Of a DNA stretch of 64,000 bases, positions 55,064 through 64,000 are shown piece after piece (positions within the stretch are counted from its first letter, which is position 1; each line of letters opens with the position of its first letter). The notes under the pieces were generated by a model, which was not told the origin of the DNA, did not search any database, and was given only the letters and a program-made list of their open reading frames with translations. Both the position numbers and the translations under genes were made by a program. Location: positions 1 to 64,000 of the forward strand of contig NZ_PQCD01000033.1 of the NCBI RefSeq assembly GCF_002964705.1, in the 5' to 3' direction. Origin of the DNA: Pseudoalteromonas sp. T1lg75. GTDB lineage: Bacteria; Pseudomonadota; Gammaproteobacteria; Enterobacterales; Alteromonadaceae.

Positions 55064-55274
55064 TGTCGGTATCCTTTGAACGAGTAGGTGGTTATGTTTA
55101 ACGACAACATGTGAGAGGTTGCCGCGTTGTATTTTTACCCTAGGCCGTTTTTTGAGGATTTATTAAATTTATAGTTATTATTACCGCTATATTCTGAGTG
55201 AATAGGTTTGGTGTTCACATTCACATATTTTCGTTTACAGTGAAATAACACTTGTTCGTTTAAAGGAATTGCTC

Positions 55275-57449
55275 ATGACTCAGCGCATCTCGCACAGCGG
55301 CCTGTCTATTGACGCCACGCTCTATGAGTTTATTACTCAAGAGGTACTGCCCCAGACCGATATAGACGGCGATACCTTGTTCTCCGGTGTTGCCGATATT
55401 ATCAAGCGACTTACTCCCATCAACAGAGCCTTACTGGCCAAGCGTGAGACGCTGCAGCAGCAGATAGATTCCTACTATCAGGGCAATACCGAGCATAATC
55501 TTGATGAATACACGGCGTTTTTGCGCGAGATAGGTTATTTAGTTGATCCCCCCGAGTCCGTGAGCATAGAAACCACCAATGTGGACGCCGAAATTGCTAC
55601 CATGGCCGGCCCGCAACTGGTGGTGCCGGTGAGCAACGCCCGTTTTGCCCTGAATGCCGCCAATGCCCGCTGGGGCTCTCTTTACGATGCCCTCTACGGC
55701 AGCGATGTGATTGCCGAGCAGGAAGGCGCCGAGCAAGGCGGTGGTTATAACCCGGTGCGCGGCTTTAAGGTGATGGCTTATGCTCGTCAGTTTCTCGATC
55801 AGGCCCTGCCGCTAAGCAGCGGCTCGCATATCGAAAGTACCGAGTACGCCATTAACAATGGTGAGCTGGTTGTGACCCTGGGGGATTCTCAGCAGGTGAG
55901 CTTGCAAAACCCGGCCCAGTTGCTTGGTTTTCAGGGTCAGCCCCAACGCCCTTCGGCCTTGCTTTTCTGCCATCATGGTTTGCATTTTATTATTGCCATC
56001 GACCCGCATCATCGCATTGGTCGTGATGATAAGGCCGGTATTAAAGACATCATTATGGAAGCGGCGCTCACCACTATTATGGACTGTGAGGATTCGGTCG
56101 CGGCGGTCGACGGTGAAGATAAAACCAATGTGTATCGCAATTGGTTTGGCCTCATGATGGGACAGCTGAGCTGCAGCTTTAACAAAGGCGGCGAGCAGCT
56201 TGAGCGTACATTGAGCCCGGATCAGCACTTTACCAAGCTGGATGGCTCGCAATTAACCCTGCACGGGCGCAGCCTGATGTTTGTTCGTAATGTCGGCCAC
56301 CTGATGACCAACCCGGCGATCCTCGATAGCGACGGCAACGAGGTGTTTGAAGGTATCATGGACGCCATCTTCACAACTTTGTGTGCGCTACCCGAATATC
56401 ATGGCCGCGGTCAATTAGCGAACTCCCGAACCAAGAGCATTTATATTGTTAAGCCCAAGATGCACGGCCCCGAAGAAGTGGCCTTTACTGAGCAACTGTT
56501 CACCGAGGTGGAGCGTTTACTTGGGCTTGAGCCATACACCATTAAAATGGGCATTATGGATGAGGAGCGCCGTACCTCGGTTAATTTAAAAGCTTGTATT
56601 GCCAACGCCAAACACAGGGTGGTGTTTATTAATACCGGCTTTTTGGATAGAACCGGCGATGAAATTCACACGGCAATGGAAGGCGGTATCGTCTTACCTA
56701 AGGCCAAGATCAAAGAGCAACCTTGGATTGATGCCTATGAAAAGCGTAATGTGAGCATAGGCTTGGAATGCGGTCTTAGCGGCAAGGCGCAAATCGGTAA
56801 GGGCATGTGGCCTATTCCCGATAAGCTGGCCTTGATGATGGAACAGAAAGTGGGTCATGTGCAATCCGGGGCCAATACCGCCTGGGTACCCTCCCCTACC
56901 GCGGCAACCTTGCATGCCCTGCACTATCATGCGGTCGATGTGTTTGCGGTGCAAAAATCCTTGCCAACACTTGGTGCCGAATCTTTAGCGGCCTTGTTGA
57001 CGCCGCCCATAGATAATACCCAGCAACTGAGTCCGGAAGATATTCAACTGGAGCTCGATAACAATGCCCAGGGAATTCTCGGCTATGTGGTGCGTTGGGT
57101 CGAGCAAGGCATAGGTTGCTCTAAGGTACCGGACATTAACAATGTGGGCTTGATGGAAGACAGGGCAACGTTGCGGATCTCCAGCCAACATATTGCCAAC
57201 TGGCTACATCATGGCGTCTGCAGCGAAGAGCAAGTGCGTAATACCATGGCGCGCATGGCCAAGGTGGTGGATGAGCAAAATGCCGGTGATCCCAACTATC
57301 TCGCCATGGCTGGGGATGAACAATCCCTTGATGCAAGTCTTGCGTTCCAGGCGGCGCTGGAGCTGGTATTTAAAGGCTGCGAGCAGCCCAGTGGCTATAC
57401 CGAGCCACTGTTGCACCTCTATCGTCGCCTGTTTAAGGAAGAGTCGTAA
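55275..57449 (+). CDS. glcB: Malate synthase G
   Basis: 724 residues from the ATG at 55275 (AAGGA 7 bases upstream), the single-chain G form. Family segments: NARFALNAANARWGSLYDAL, IIMEAALTTIMDCEDSVAAV (active-site acid), GIMDEERRTSVNLKA, ECGLSGKAQIGKGMWPIPD and GANTAWVPSPTAATLHALH. Condenses glyoxylate and acetyl-CoA to malate, the second shunt step. The divergent pairing with aceA makes the shunt a single regulated unit. Confidence 0.97.
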   Translation: MTQRISHSGLSIDATLYEFITQEVLPQTDIDGDTLFSGVADIIKRLTPINRALLAKRETLQQQIDSYYQGNTEHNLDEYTAFLREIGYLVDPPESVSIETTNVDAEIATMAGPQLVVPVSNARFALNAANARWGSLYDALYGSDVIAEQEGAEQGGGYNPVRGFKVMAYARQFLDQALPLSSGSHIESTEYAINNGELVVTLGDSQQVSLQNPAQLLGFQGQPQRPSALLFCHHGLHFIIAIDPHHRIGRDDKAGIKDIIMEAALTTIMDCEDSVAAVDGEDKTNVYRNWFGLMMGQLSCSFNKGGEQLERTLSPDQHFTKLDGSQLTLHGRSLMFVRNVGHLMTNPAILDSDGNEVFEGIMDAIFTTLCALPEYHGRGQLANSRTKSIYIVKPKMHGPEEVAFTEQLFTEVERLLGLEPYTIKMGIMDEERRTSVNLKACIANAKHRVVFINTGFLDRTGDEIHTAMEGGIVLPKAKIKEQPWIDAYEKRNVSIGLECGLSGKAQIGKGMWPIPDKLALMMEQKVGHVQSGANTAWVPSPTAATLHALHYHAVDVFAVQKSLPTLGAESLAALLTPPIDNTQQLSPEDIQLELDNNAQGILGYVVRWVEQGIGCSKVPDINNVGLMEDRATLRISSQHIANWLHHGVCSEEQVRNTMARMAKVVDEQNAGDPNYLAMAGDEQSLDASLAFQAALELVFKGCEQPSGYTEPLLHLYRRLFKEES

Positions 57450-57452
57450 GAA

Positions 57453-57471
57453 GTGTAAAGCCCCTTTACAC
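57453..57471. promoter_or_regulatory. Inverted repeat GTGTAAA-N5-TTTACAC after glcB
   Basis: Perfect 7-base arms with spacer GCCCC; same family as the sites at 50755 and 59147. Being between convergent genes, it may be a transcript-end structure as well as, or rather than, an operator. Confidence 0.4.
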
Positions 57472-57472
57472 A

Positions 57473-57506
57473 AAAAAGCCGGATATTAATCCGGCTTTTC
57501 TTTTTT
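57473..57506. terminator. Bidirectional terminator between glcB and the YebC-family gene
   Basis: AAAAGCCGGAT/ATCCGGCTTTT stem with T run on one side and A run on the other. Confidence 0.92.
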
Positions 57507-57522
57507 GGCTTAGTTGCTGCGC

Positions 57523-58248
57523 TTACTTGTTCACAATGGCATTGTGATACACGTTCTGCACATCGTCGCAGTCTTCAAGCATGTTCATAAACTTCTCGAA
57601 GTTGGCGATATCGTCTTCGTCGGTGATCTCAATGTGCGTTTGTGGCACAAAGGTGATCTCGTCGATTTCAAAGTTGATGCCATCGAATGCTTCACTAAGC
57701 GCAGTCTTGGCTTTGAAGTACTCGGTGTGCGGTGCAAATACAGAAACCTTGCCGTCTTCTACTTCTACATCGGTCACGTCCACGTCGGCCATCATCAGTG
57801 CTTCTAGCACGGCTTCATCGTCATCACCTTCAAAACCTAGGATGGCCAGGTGATCGAACATGTGCGCAACACAGCCCGGGCTGCCAATCTTTGAGTCGGT
57901 TTTGGTGAAAGGTAGACGTACATCCTTAATGGTACGGTTTGGGTTGTCTGTTAAACAGTCAACGATAACCATGCAGTTACCCGGGCCATAGCCTTCGTAA
58001 CGCGCCGCTGAATAATCTTCGCCAGCGCCGCCGGCGGCTTTTTCAATGGCTTTATCGATTACGTGTGCCGGTACCTGATCTTTTTTCGCTTTATCGATCA
58101 AGCGACGAAGAGAAAGGTTGGTCTCTGGGTCAGCACCGCCGTTTTTTGCCACGACGTAGATTTCTTTACCGTATTTTGAGTTTACTTTTGTTTTTGCCGC
58201 AGCGGTTTTCGCCATGGCGTTTTTACGAACTTCAAACGCTCTGCCCAT
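57523..58248 (-). CDS. YebC/YeeN-family translation or transcription factor
   Basis: 241 residues from the ATG at 58248 (GAGA 8 bases upstream). [20 protein letters not shown] is closer to the YeeN branch than to classic YebC (MAGHSKWANI). Family segments: [52 protein letters not shown]. YebC-family proteins were long listed as transcriptional regulators and more recently reported to assist translation of proline stretches. Probably a paralogue, with the main yebC on the primary chromosome. Confidence 0.9.
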   Translation of the reverse strand: MGRAFEVRKNAMAKTAAAKTKVNSKYGKEIYVVAKNGGADPETNLSLRRLIDKAKKDQVPAHVIDKAIEKAAGGAGEDYSAARYEGYGPGNCMVIVDCLTDNPNRTIKDVRLPFTKTDSKIGSPGCVAHMFDHLAILGFEGDDDEAVLEALMMADVDVTDVEVEDGKVSVFAPHTEYFKAKTALSEAFDGINFEIDEITFVPQTHIEITDEDDIANFEKFMNMLEDCDDVQNVYHNAIVNK

Positions 58249-58371
58249 TTTCAATCTCTCAAGTTTGAATTTAATGCTTTGCTCGATTTTAACAACTCGC
58301 AGCACATTGGGCTAGTACCATGTTTTTATTAAAGCCAGGGTCACAGAGTAAAATGTAAAAAATGTCGCTAT

Positions 58372-58968
58372 TTAACATAACTCAACCAGGGCGGGTAATT
58401 CACTAAAGCAGCGGATCACATAATCGGCCTGGCTGGCATAGTCGGGAATGGTGTGCGGTGCATACAGGCATGCACGCATATTGGCATTGTGCGCGGCTTC
58501 GATATCGTATCTATAGTCGCCTACATACAGTAGATGTTTTACCTGCATCTGCCAGCGCTCGGCAATATGTAATAAGGCGCTGGGATCGGGTTTGGCGGGT
58601 GCATGGTCTCGGGTAAGCACCAGATCTATGGGAATGGGATTTCGGCTCATTTTAATGCCCGTGGCCTGCTCGGAGTTACGTGTCACTATGGCCATGGGTA
58701 TCTGTGCCTTGTGCAAACTGGCGAGTGATTGAGCCACCTGTGGCAAGAGCACGGCTTGCTCGGCGTCGGCCAGCTCATGGTCGAGGATCACCTGTTCGGC
58801 ATGGCGTTGACCATCGCTGTCCAGACGAGTGATAAATTCCAGTATATCGTCGCCATGAGCACAGTTTATTTGCTCGCGAATAAGGGCAAAATCTAACTGG
58901 GAACTAAATAAGGTGCCATCCATATCAAAAATAACACCATGTAATGGTTCATTGTGATGCCTGCCCAT
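58372..58968 (-). CDS. HAD-superfamily phosphatase (subfamily IA)
   Basis: 198 residues with motif I DMDGTL (nucleophile Asp and acid Asp), motif II context AIVTRNS, motif III Lys in APAKPDPSALL, and motif IV VGDYRYDIEAA. A helical cap lies between motifs I and II, as in phosphoglycolate-phosphatase-like enzymes. Substrate unknown. It is on the same strand as the YebC-family gene but 124 bp upstream. Confidence 0.88.
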   Translation of the reverse strand: MGRHHNEPLHGVIFDMDGTLFSSQLDFALIREQINCAHGDDILEFITRLDSDGQRHAEQVILDHELADAEQAVLLPQVAQSLASLHKAQIPMAIVTRNSEQATGIKMSRNPIPIDLVLTRDHAPAKPDPSALLHIAERWQMQVKHLLYVGDYRYDIEAAHNANMRACLYAPHTIPDYASQADYVIRCFSELPALVELC

Positions 58969-59356
58969 GCCCTACTCCTCGTTTCGCTTATATGGGCAAT
59001 GTAGCAGCAAAGACTGTGGAAGGCGACCCCGAAATTATCCCCTGCTCCCAAATCCCGTCTGTCGTTGTGACATTTGAAATTAACTCCATAAATAACAGTT
59101 AGTTGTGGTTTTTATTACGAGTACAGGCCGAGTTTAATTGAACCTGCTGTAAAGGGGGTTTACAGGGAATGAGTAAAATATCGGTGGCGGGGGTTGCAAT
59201 TGGTATTTATTTAATTTTAGAATCCCCCACTTTTTTAATTCGTGAACAATAAAAAAGGGACATCGGCGGTCTGAATAATCAGGGTAAGTCGATATATAAA
59301 GTAAGCGAAGGGATGTTCACTTGATTCGCACATAGCAAAGTGTATGTGGTGGTGCT
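58969..59356. other. 388-bp intergenic region
   Basis: No gene seen. It contains the inverted repeat at 59147 and, nearer 59357, AT-rich promoter-like sequence. Confidence 0.5.
59147..59165. promoter_or_regulatory. Inverted repeat CTGTAAA-N5-TTTACAG
   Basis: Perfect 7-base arms with spacer GGGGG, about 190 bp before the 59357 gene and 180 bp before the HAD gene on the other strand. Third member of the YGTAAA-N5-TTTACR family. Confidence 0.5.
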
Positions 59357-59596
59357 ATGGATTTTTATGTCCTTAAAAAGAAAAACGAGTTAATTGCCAT
59401 TCCTGCCGACGAGCAGCATTGTAAACAGTATCTGGATAATGGCTATTTCTATATAGATAAGGTTGCGGCCTGTGACGAGCACACCGCTATTCGCCATTTG
59501 CAGAGCAAATATCAACGCAGCATGCGTTTACCCTTGCTTATAGTAGCCATTGCCATCCCCGTTTTGGTGATCACCTGGTGGCAATTTACCCACTAA
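59357..59596 (+). CDS. Small hypothetical protein with C-terminal membrane helix
   Basis: 79 residues: a soluble N-terminal part (DFYVLKKKNELIAIPADEQ) and one tail helix (about 58-75, PLLIVAIAIPVLVITWW). Looks like a tail-anchored inner-membrane protein. No family recognised; weak ribosome-binding site. It lies 68 bp before sbcD on the same strand. Confidence 0.6.
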   Translation: MDFYVLKKKNELIAIPADEQHCKQYLDNGYFYIDKVAACDEHTAIRHLQSKYQRSMRLPLLIVAIAIPVLVITWWQFTH

Positions 59597-59664
59597 AGGA
59601 ATGGCCGCGGTAACAAGTTTTCCGTGATATAGTGAGGACATTATAAGTCTAATCACTTTATTTC

Positions 59665-60882
59665 ATGCGCTTACTTCACACCTCAGATTGGCACCTTGGG
59701 CAGCTTTTTTACGAACATGAACGCATTGATGAACATCAGGCGTTCTTATCCTGGCTACTCACGCAACTGCGCGAACAGGACGTTGATATCCTGCTGATCA
59801 GCGGTGATATTTACCATACCGCGACGCCCCCTAGTCAGGCCGAAAAGCAGTTTTATCAGTTTATAGAAGCAGCTAAATCGGCCTGCCCCGAGCTCGAGAT
59901 AGTGGTGATCGCCGGCAATCACGACTCCGCTAAGCGTATCACCACGGCACAGCCCCTGCTGGCCCAGTTCGATACCCAGGTCATCGGTCACTTTCAGCAG
60001 CAAGCGCCCGAGCTGAGTGCCGTGAACATCACCAAGAATGGCCAACATTGCCTAATATTGGCACTTCCCTATTTGCGTGCCTGTGATATCGCCGGCACCA
60101 GCCAAAGCTACAGTGTCTCGGTGCAACAAGCCTATAGCGATATGTTGGCGAACAGCGAATTCGATGCCAATACCAATATTATTGCCATGGGGCACTTACA
60201 TGCTCGCGGCGCGGCGGTTAGCGAAGACTCAGAGCGCGCTTTGGTGATCGGTGGTGAAGATGCAATAGGTGCCGATGTTTTCCCCAAGGAGGCCAACTAT
60301 GTTGCCCTTGGTCATCTGCACAAGGCGCAGTCTGTCAATGGACAAGATCATATCCGCTATAGTGGTACGCCCTTCGCCATGTCTTTTAGTGAGCGTAACT
60401 ATCGCCATCAATGTTTGTTGGTTGAGGTAGCCAATGGTGCGCTGCAAAGTGTCAACCCCCTTTACATTCCCGCTTTTAGAAAGCTGCACCTGCTTCCGGA
60501 AGGTGACGTGGTGCCACTTAAGGAGCTGTGTGAGCAGCTGAGCGCCCTGCCCGACGATAATGTGCAACCTGGCTATATTCGTGTTCGCTTGTCGAGTAAA
60601 GAGCTGAGCCCGGACTTTCGTGAGCAAATAGACAGCGCATTAACGGGGAAGAATATGCTGTTTTGCGGTATAGAGCGAGTAAGGACGCAACAGCAATCAA
60701 GGCAGGAAGAGATAGAACTCCAGGACCTTACTCAACTTGAGCGACTTAATGCCGAGCACCTGTTGTCCGTGGCCCTTGAGGAACACGCTGAGCTAAGCGA
60801 GGAGGATCTCAATGATGAAATTAAAACTCTGTTTTCCCAGTTAGTTGCCGATGTTGAGCAGGAGTTAAGTCATGAAGATTAA
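59665..60882 (+). CDS. sbcD: SbcD nuclease subunit of SbcCD
   Basis: 405 residues. Mre11-type metallophosphoesterase with metal ligands in SDWHLGQ (Asp8, His10), SGDIYH, GNHDSAKR and GHLHARG/GHLHKAQ. With SbcC it cuts DNA hairpins and blocked double-strand ends, including palindromes at replication forks. sbcC overlaps its end by 11 bp (ATGAAGATTAA), indicating coupled translation. Confidence 0.96.
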   Translation: MRLLHTSDWHLGQLFYEHERIDEHQAFLSWLLTQLREQDVDILLISGDIYHTATPPSQAEKQFYQFIEAAKSACPELEIVVIAGNHDSAKRITTAQPLLAQFDTQVIGHFQQQAPELSAVNITKNGQHCLILALPYLRACDIAGTSQSYSVSVQQAYSDMLANSEFDANTNIIAMGHLHARGAAVSEDSERALVIGGEDAIGADVFPKEANYVALGHLHKAQSVNGQDHIRYSGTPFAMSFSERNYRHQCLLVEVANGALQSVNPLYIPAFRKLHLLPEGDVVPLKELCEQLSALPDDNVQPGYIRVRLSSKELSPDFREQIDSALTGKNMLFCGIERVRTQQQSRQEEIELQDLTQLERLNAEHLLSVALEEHAELSEEDLNDEIKTLFSQLVADVEQELSHED

Positions 60883-63800
60883 TCGCCTGCAAATTCATAA
60901 CCTGGCTTCTTTGGTGGATGCGGACATCGACTTCACCAAGGCGCCGCTGAGCGATACCGGTTTGTTTGCCATCACCGGCGATACCGGTGCCGGCAAAAGC
61001 ACCCTGCTTGATGCCCTGTGTCTTGCGCTCTATGACAAGACCGCACGTCTGAGCAATGAAAATACTCAGAAGGTCGATTTTAATGGTGATAACGTGCGCC
61101 TTAATGACCCTCGTCATCTGCTTCGTCGCGGCACCGGCCTAGGCTGGGTGAAGGTGGACTTTAATGCCATAGACGGACAGCAGTATCGAGCCTTATGGCA
61201 GGTGACAAGGGCACGTAAAAAAGCCCAGGGGCGACTGCAAGCCCCCACCCATGCGCTTTATCAACTGCCCAGTGAGCAGCTGGTTTGCGATTCCAAGTCG
61301 GAAACTAAAAAATACATTGAGCGTTTGGTTGGTCTTAACTTTGATCAGTTCTCCCGAGCCGTGATGTTGGCACAAAACGAGTTTGCGGCCTTTTTGCGGG
61401 CGCAGGGAGACGAACGTGCGGCATTGTTGGAGCGTTTAAGCGGAACACAAAAATACTCTCTCGTCGGTCAGCGGGTTTTTGAGGGCTATAAGGGTAAACT
61501 CAATGAGGTGACCCTGTTCCAAGCCAATATGAATGCAGTGCATCTGCTGAGCGACGACGAGCTCGCCAGTTTGCAGCAACAGCAACAGCAGCAAACCCAG
61601 GAGCAACAGCAACGCAAACAACAAAGCGATGTGTATCAGCAGCAGTTGCAATGGTTTACCAACGAGCAAAGCATGCAGAGCGAGCTGCATACCCTGCAAG
61701 GGCAGCTAAGCGAGGTGGGCGAGCAATTAAAGCTTCGTCAGGGCGAGTTTAAACAAGTCGAGCTGAGTGCCCGGTGTCGACAAATTAGCGACAATATAAG
61801 CAATACCGCACGATTGACGCAGCGTTTGCAGCAAGATGAACAGCGCTTAGAGACATTAAAGCGCTCCGATGCACAAGCGCAAACCGAGCTGGCACAGCAA
61901 CAGTTAAAACAGGCCGAATTGGAACACCGTCAACTGCAGAGTCGCCTCAATGAGCAAAAGCCAGCTTTGCAGCAGGCCATTACCTTGGATATTAAAGTGC
62001 AGCAACTTCGCCAGGGACAGGCCGATCGTGAGCAACAGCTGATGATGCAAAACCGCGAGCAACACCAGTTGCAAGGGCAAGCTGAGCAGTTGCAACGGCG
62101 TGCCGAGCAGTGGCAAGCACAGTTACAGCAAAGCCAGGAGCAACTGAGCACTCAGCCCTGGCTTGTAGAGTTAGTAAAAAATTGGTCTCACTATCAGCAT
62201 CTATGGCAGCCGATCACCCTTTATTATCAGTCACGAGAGCAAAAAAATAAGCAGTTACAGGAACATAAAAGCGAGCTCCTAAAACTCGATAGTGGCCTTA
62301 AAAGACTCGCCGAGCAATTAGCTTTGACTCATGGCGCGAACGCTGAACAGGAACAGCGCATAGCGCAACTTGAGCAACAATTGCAGCATCGGTCACCGGC
62401 AGCGCTGCAACACAGTCTCAATGACTGGCAACAGGGATTAGCACACTATCGGCAGTGGCAATCTCTGGGCCTTAAAATAGCTCATTGGCGCGAACAGCAA
62501 ACGCAATATAAGCAACAACTCGCGCAGTACGAAGCACAACTTGAGCCGCGCGAAAGGCAAACGGAATTATTGCAGCAAGAGGTCAAAAACGCCGAGCAGG
62601 CCTATCACCAGGTGCAATTGCGCGCCAGTGAAAGGATCAGCGCTTTACGTACTCAGTTAAATCAAGGCGAGCCTTGTATGGTGTGTGGCTCCTGCGAGCA
62701 TCCATTCGCCGTTGAGGCAGGCCAAAACAGCGCTTTTGAGGCCCTTTTGGCTGATTTTGCCAGCCAGCGTCAGCAGGCTAAAGAGGCCTTGGATCAGTAT
62801 TTAACCCACAGCCACGAGTTGCAAACTGCAGCCCGGTTGGCCGAGCAACAACTTGGTACCCTGGCTACGAGCCTTACAGAGGCGCAGCAGCAACAGGAAC
62901 AGATAAGCGCGCAGCTGTCGTCTCTGTGCCCTGAGCTGGCCACGGAGCAATTGAGCGAGCCGTATTTCAATGAGCAGTTGCAGGCTCTGGAACAGCAGTA
63001 TCAAACCGCCATTGCCCTGGAGCAGGAGTTAGTAAAAATACGATCCGCGTTACAGCAGGGAAGAGAGCAGGCGCAACAGCAACAGCAGCAACAGCGCCAG
63101 TTTGAACAGCAGAGTCAGCAACAGCAGTTACAGTATCAGCGTCTTGATGATGAGCTCAGTGCCGAGCAGCGGCGCTGCCAGCTAAGTATCGCACAGCTGC
63201 GCGAAGTCTTTGCCGACGCGCCCTGGTGGCAAGAGGATCCCGCATATCTGGCCTCATACTGGCCTCAGTTGCAGCAGCGACAACAAGAGTTTGATCGGGC
63301 GCAGGTAAAAATATCCGAGCTACAACAGCAGCTTAGTGACAATAAACCAGCGCTGGATCAGATTTTTACCAAGTTGTCCTCCTGCCACGCCCAGCAGCAG
63401 ACTTTGACTCAGCAGCAACAAAACGCAGAGACAGAGATCACTAATTTACTAACTCAACGCCATGCTCTAATCGCGCAAGATCAGCAGCCGCAGCAATTGC
63501 TGCACGAGTTGGAGCAAGCGCTGGAGCACCGCGCCAGCGCCTTGCAAGGGGCGCAGCACAGGCTACAGCAGGAGCACAGCCGACTCGAGCGCGAGCTTAA
63601 TGAATACGAGCACTTGGTAAAAAATTGCTCTCAGTTACAGCTGGATTTAAACGACCTGGAAGCCACCTTTACTCGCTGGTGCAGTGAACACTTCACGCCC
63701 GAGAACAAAATTGACCGGGAGCAGATCCGAGTTTTACTAAGTCGAGATGGCGCCGAGGTTGATGCCCTGCTGGCTCAGCAACGGACATTGCAGCAACAAC

Positions 63801-64000
63801 AGGTGCGCCTGGAGGCGCAGTTGGCGCAAACGCAGCAACGCCAGAATGCCCATCAGCAACAGCGCCCGCAGCTGGCGCAAGGCGACATAGAGGCACACAA
63901 AGCGGCCCTAGACAATGAATATGAGCAAACACAGCAAGCATTAACGCTTATTGCCGCCAAGCTTGAGAATCATCGTCAGAACGTCGCTAAGTTGGCCGAT
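60872..64000 (+). CDS. sbcC: SbcC ATPase subunit of SbcCD, partial at window end
   Basis: Open for 1043 codons to the window edge, so the C-terminal ATPase lobe is missing. Walker A GDTGAGKST lies near 35-43 (NLASLVDADID precedes it). Long Gln-rich coiled coils flank a zinc hook CMVC (602-605, preceded by GEP), which joins two SbcCD heads. It overlaps sbcD and forms an Rad50/Mre11-type complex. Five iteron-like sequences occur in its second half. Confidence 0.95.
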   Translation, partial: MKINRLQIHNLASLVDADIDFTKAPLSDTGLFAITGDTGAGKSTLLDALCLALYDKTARLSNENTQKVDFNGDNVRLNDPRHLLRRGTGLGWVKVDFNAIDGQQYRALWQVTRARKKAQGRLQAPTHALYQLPSEQLVCDSKSETKKYIERLVGLNFDQFSRAVMLAQNEFAAFLRAQGDERAALLERLSGTQKYSLVGQRVFEGYKGKLNEVTLFQANMNAVHLLSDDELASLQQQQQQQTQEQQQRKQQSDVYQQQLQWFTNEQSMQSELHTLQGQLSEVGEQLKLRQGEFKQVELSARCRQISDNISNTARLTQRLQQDEQRLETLKRSDAQAQTELAQQQLKQAELEHRQLQSRLNEQKPALQQAITLDIKVQQLRQGQADREQQLMMQNREQHQLQGQAEQLQRRAEQWQAQLQQSQEQLSTQPWLVELVKNWSHYQHLWQPITLYYQSREQKNKQLQEHKSELLKLDSGLKRLAEQLALTHGANAEQEQRIAQLEQQLQHRSPAALQHSLNDWQQGLAHYRQWQSLGLKIAHWREQQTQYKQQLAQYEAQLEPRERQTELLQQEVKNAEQAYHQVQLRASERISALRTQLNQGEPCMVCGSCEHPFAVEAGQNSAFEALLADFASQRQQAKEALDQYLTHSHELQTAARLAEQQLGTLATSLTEAQQQQEQISAQLSSLCPELATEQLSEPYFNEQLQALEQQYQTAIALEQELVKIRSALQQGREQAQQQQQQQRQFEQQSQQQQLQYQRLDDELSAEQRRCQLSIAQLREVFADAPWWQEDPAYLASYWPQLQQRQQEFDRAQVKISELQQQLSDNKPALDQIFTKLSSCHAQQQTLTQQQQNAETEITNLLTQRHALIAQDQQPQQLLHELEQALEHRASALQGAQHRLQQEHSRLERELNEYEHLVKNCSQLQLDLNDLEATFTRWCSEHFTPENKIDREQIRVLLSRDGAEVDALLAQQRTLQQQQVRLEAQLAQTQQRQNAHQQQRPQLAQGDIEAHKAALDNEYEQTQQALTLIAAKLENHRQNVAKLAD
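63028..63375. repeat. Origin-type iterons inside sbcC
   Basis: GATCAGATTTTTACCAAGTT at 63356-63375 is identical over 20 bp to the origin copy at 42877-42896. GTTAGTAAAAATACGATCC at 63028-63046 differs at two positions from the origin copy read in reverse at 42792. Weaker relatives are at 62170, 63304 and 63614. They lie in the coding frame (LDQIFTKL; ELVKIRS). Confidence 0.55.

Noticed and set aside
61560..63600. Repeats of CAG/CAA in sbcC as a microsatellite
   Set aside because: They follow from Gln-rich coiled-coil coding and stay in frame without regular tandem units.

Overview
The window looks like part of the chromid (second chromosome) of a marine gammaproteobacterium, most likely Pseudoalteromonas or a close relative. 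It combines a plasmid-style initiator gene, an iteron origin with four DnaA boxes, P1-type parA/parB and a Tus homologue with Ter-like sites. It also carries core metabolic genes (ppsA with ppsR, class II DAHP synthase, isocitrate lyase, malate synthase G, sbcCD, rmuC) and large secreted S8 proteases. The genus is inferred from gene content; no rRNA or tRNA gene is visible.

Layout. 0-11 kb: a truncated secreted P-domain protein, two secreted subtilases sharing a C-terminal module, and an OmpR-type response regulator with a TPR sensor kinase. 11-15 kb: MscS-type channel, small secreted proteins, ICMT-family methyltransferase and a membrane diguanylate cyclase. 14.6-21.1 kb: a tight four-gene operon on the minus strand (patatin lipase, SMP-30 lactonase-like protein, di-haem cytochrome c, catalase-fold protein), which I read as a candidate lipid-oxidation (oxylipin) pathway. 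21.3-28.4 kb: an AT-rich accessory stretch with an ELWxxDGT-repeat surface protein, an intact IS481-type element and a gene it clipped. 28.4-34.9 kb: SYLF lipoprotein, tyrosine recombinase, CPA1 antiporter and a frameshifted ydiJ. 34.9-40.3 kb: ppsA/ppsR, DAHP synthase and a low-molecular-weight phosphotyrosine phosphatase.

39.8-45.7 kb: the replication module. Three near-identical Ter-like sites surround tus, followed by the initiator gene, the origin and parAB. The site orientations predict that the leftward fork from the origin is stopped within about 3 kb, while the rightward fork circles the replicon and stops at the third site: unidirectional replication with a fork trap beside the origin. 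Iteron-like sequences recur about 10 and 20 kb away, including an exact 20-bp match inside sbcC.

45.8-64 kb: SNF2 helicase, rmuC, a remnant of a membrane-protein gene, a PstS-like/OmpA fusion, the divergent glyoxylate-shunt pair aceA/glcB, a YebC/YeeN-family protein, a HAD phosphatase, and sbcD with sbcC (cut by the window end). The glyoxylate shunt, PEP synthase with its regulator, YdiJ and secreted hydrolases together suggest growth on proteins, lipids and acetate with gluconeogenesis.
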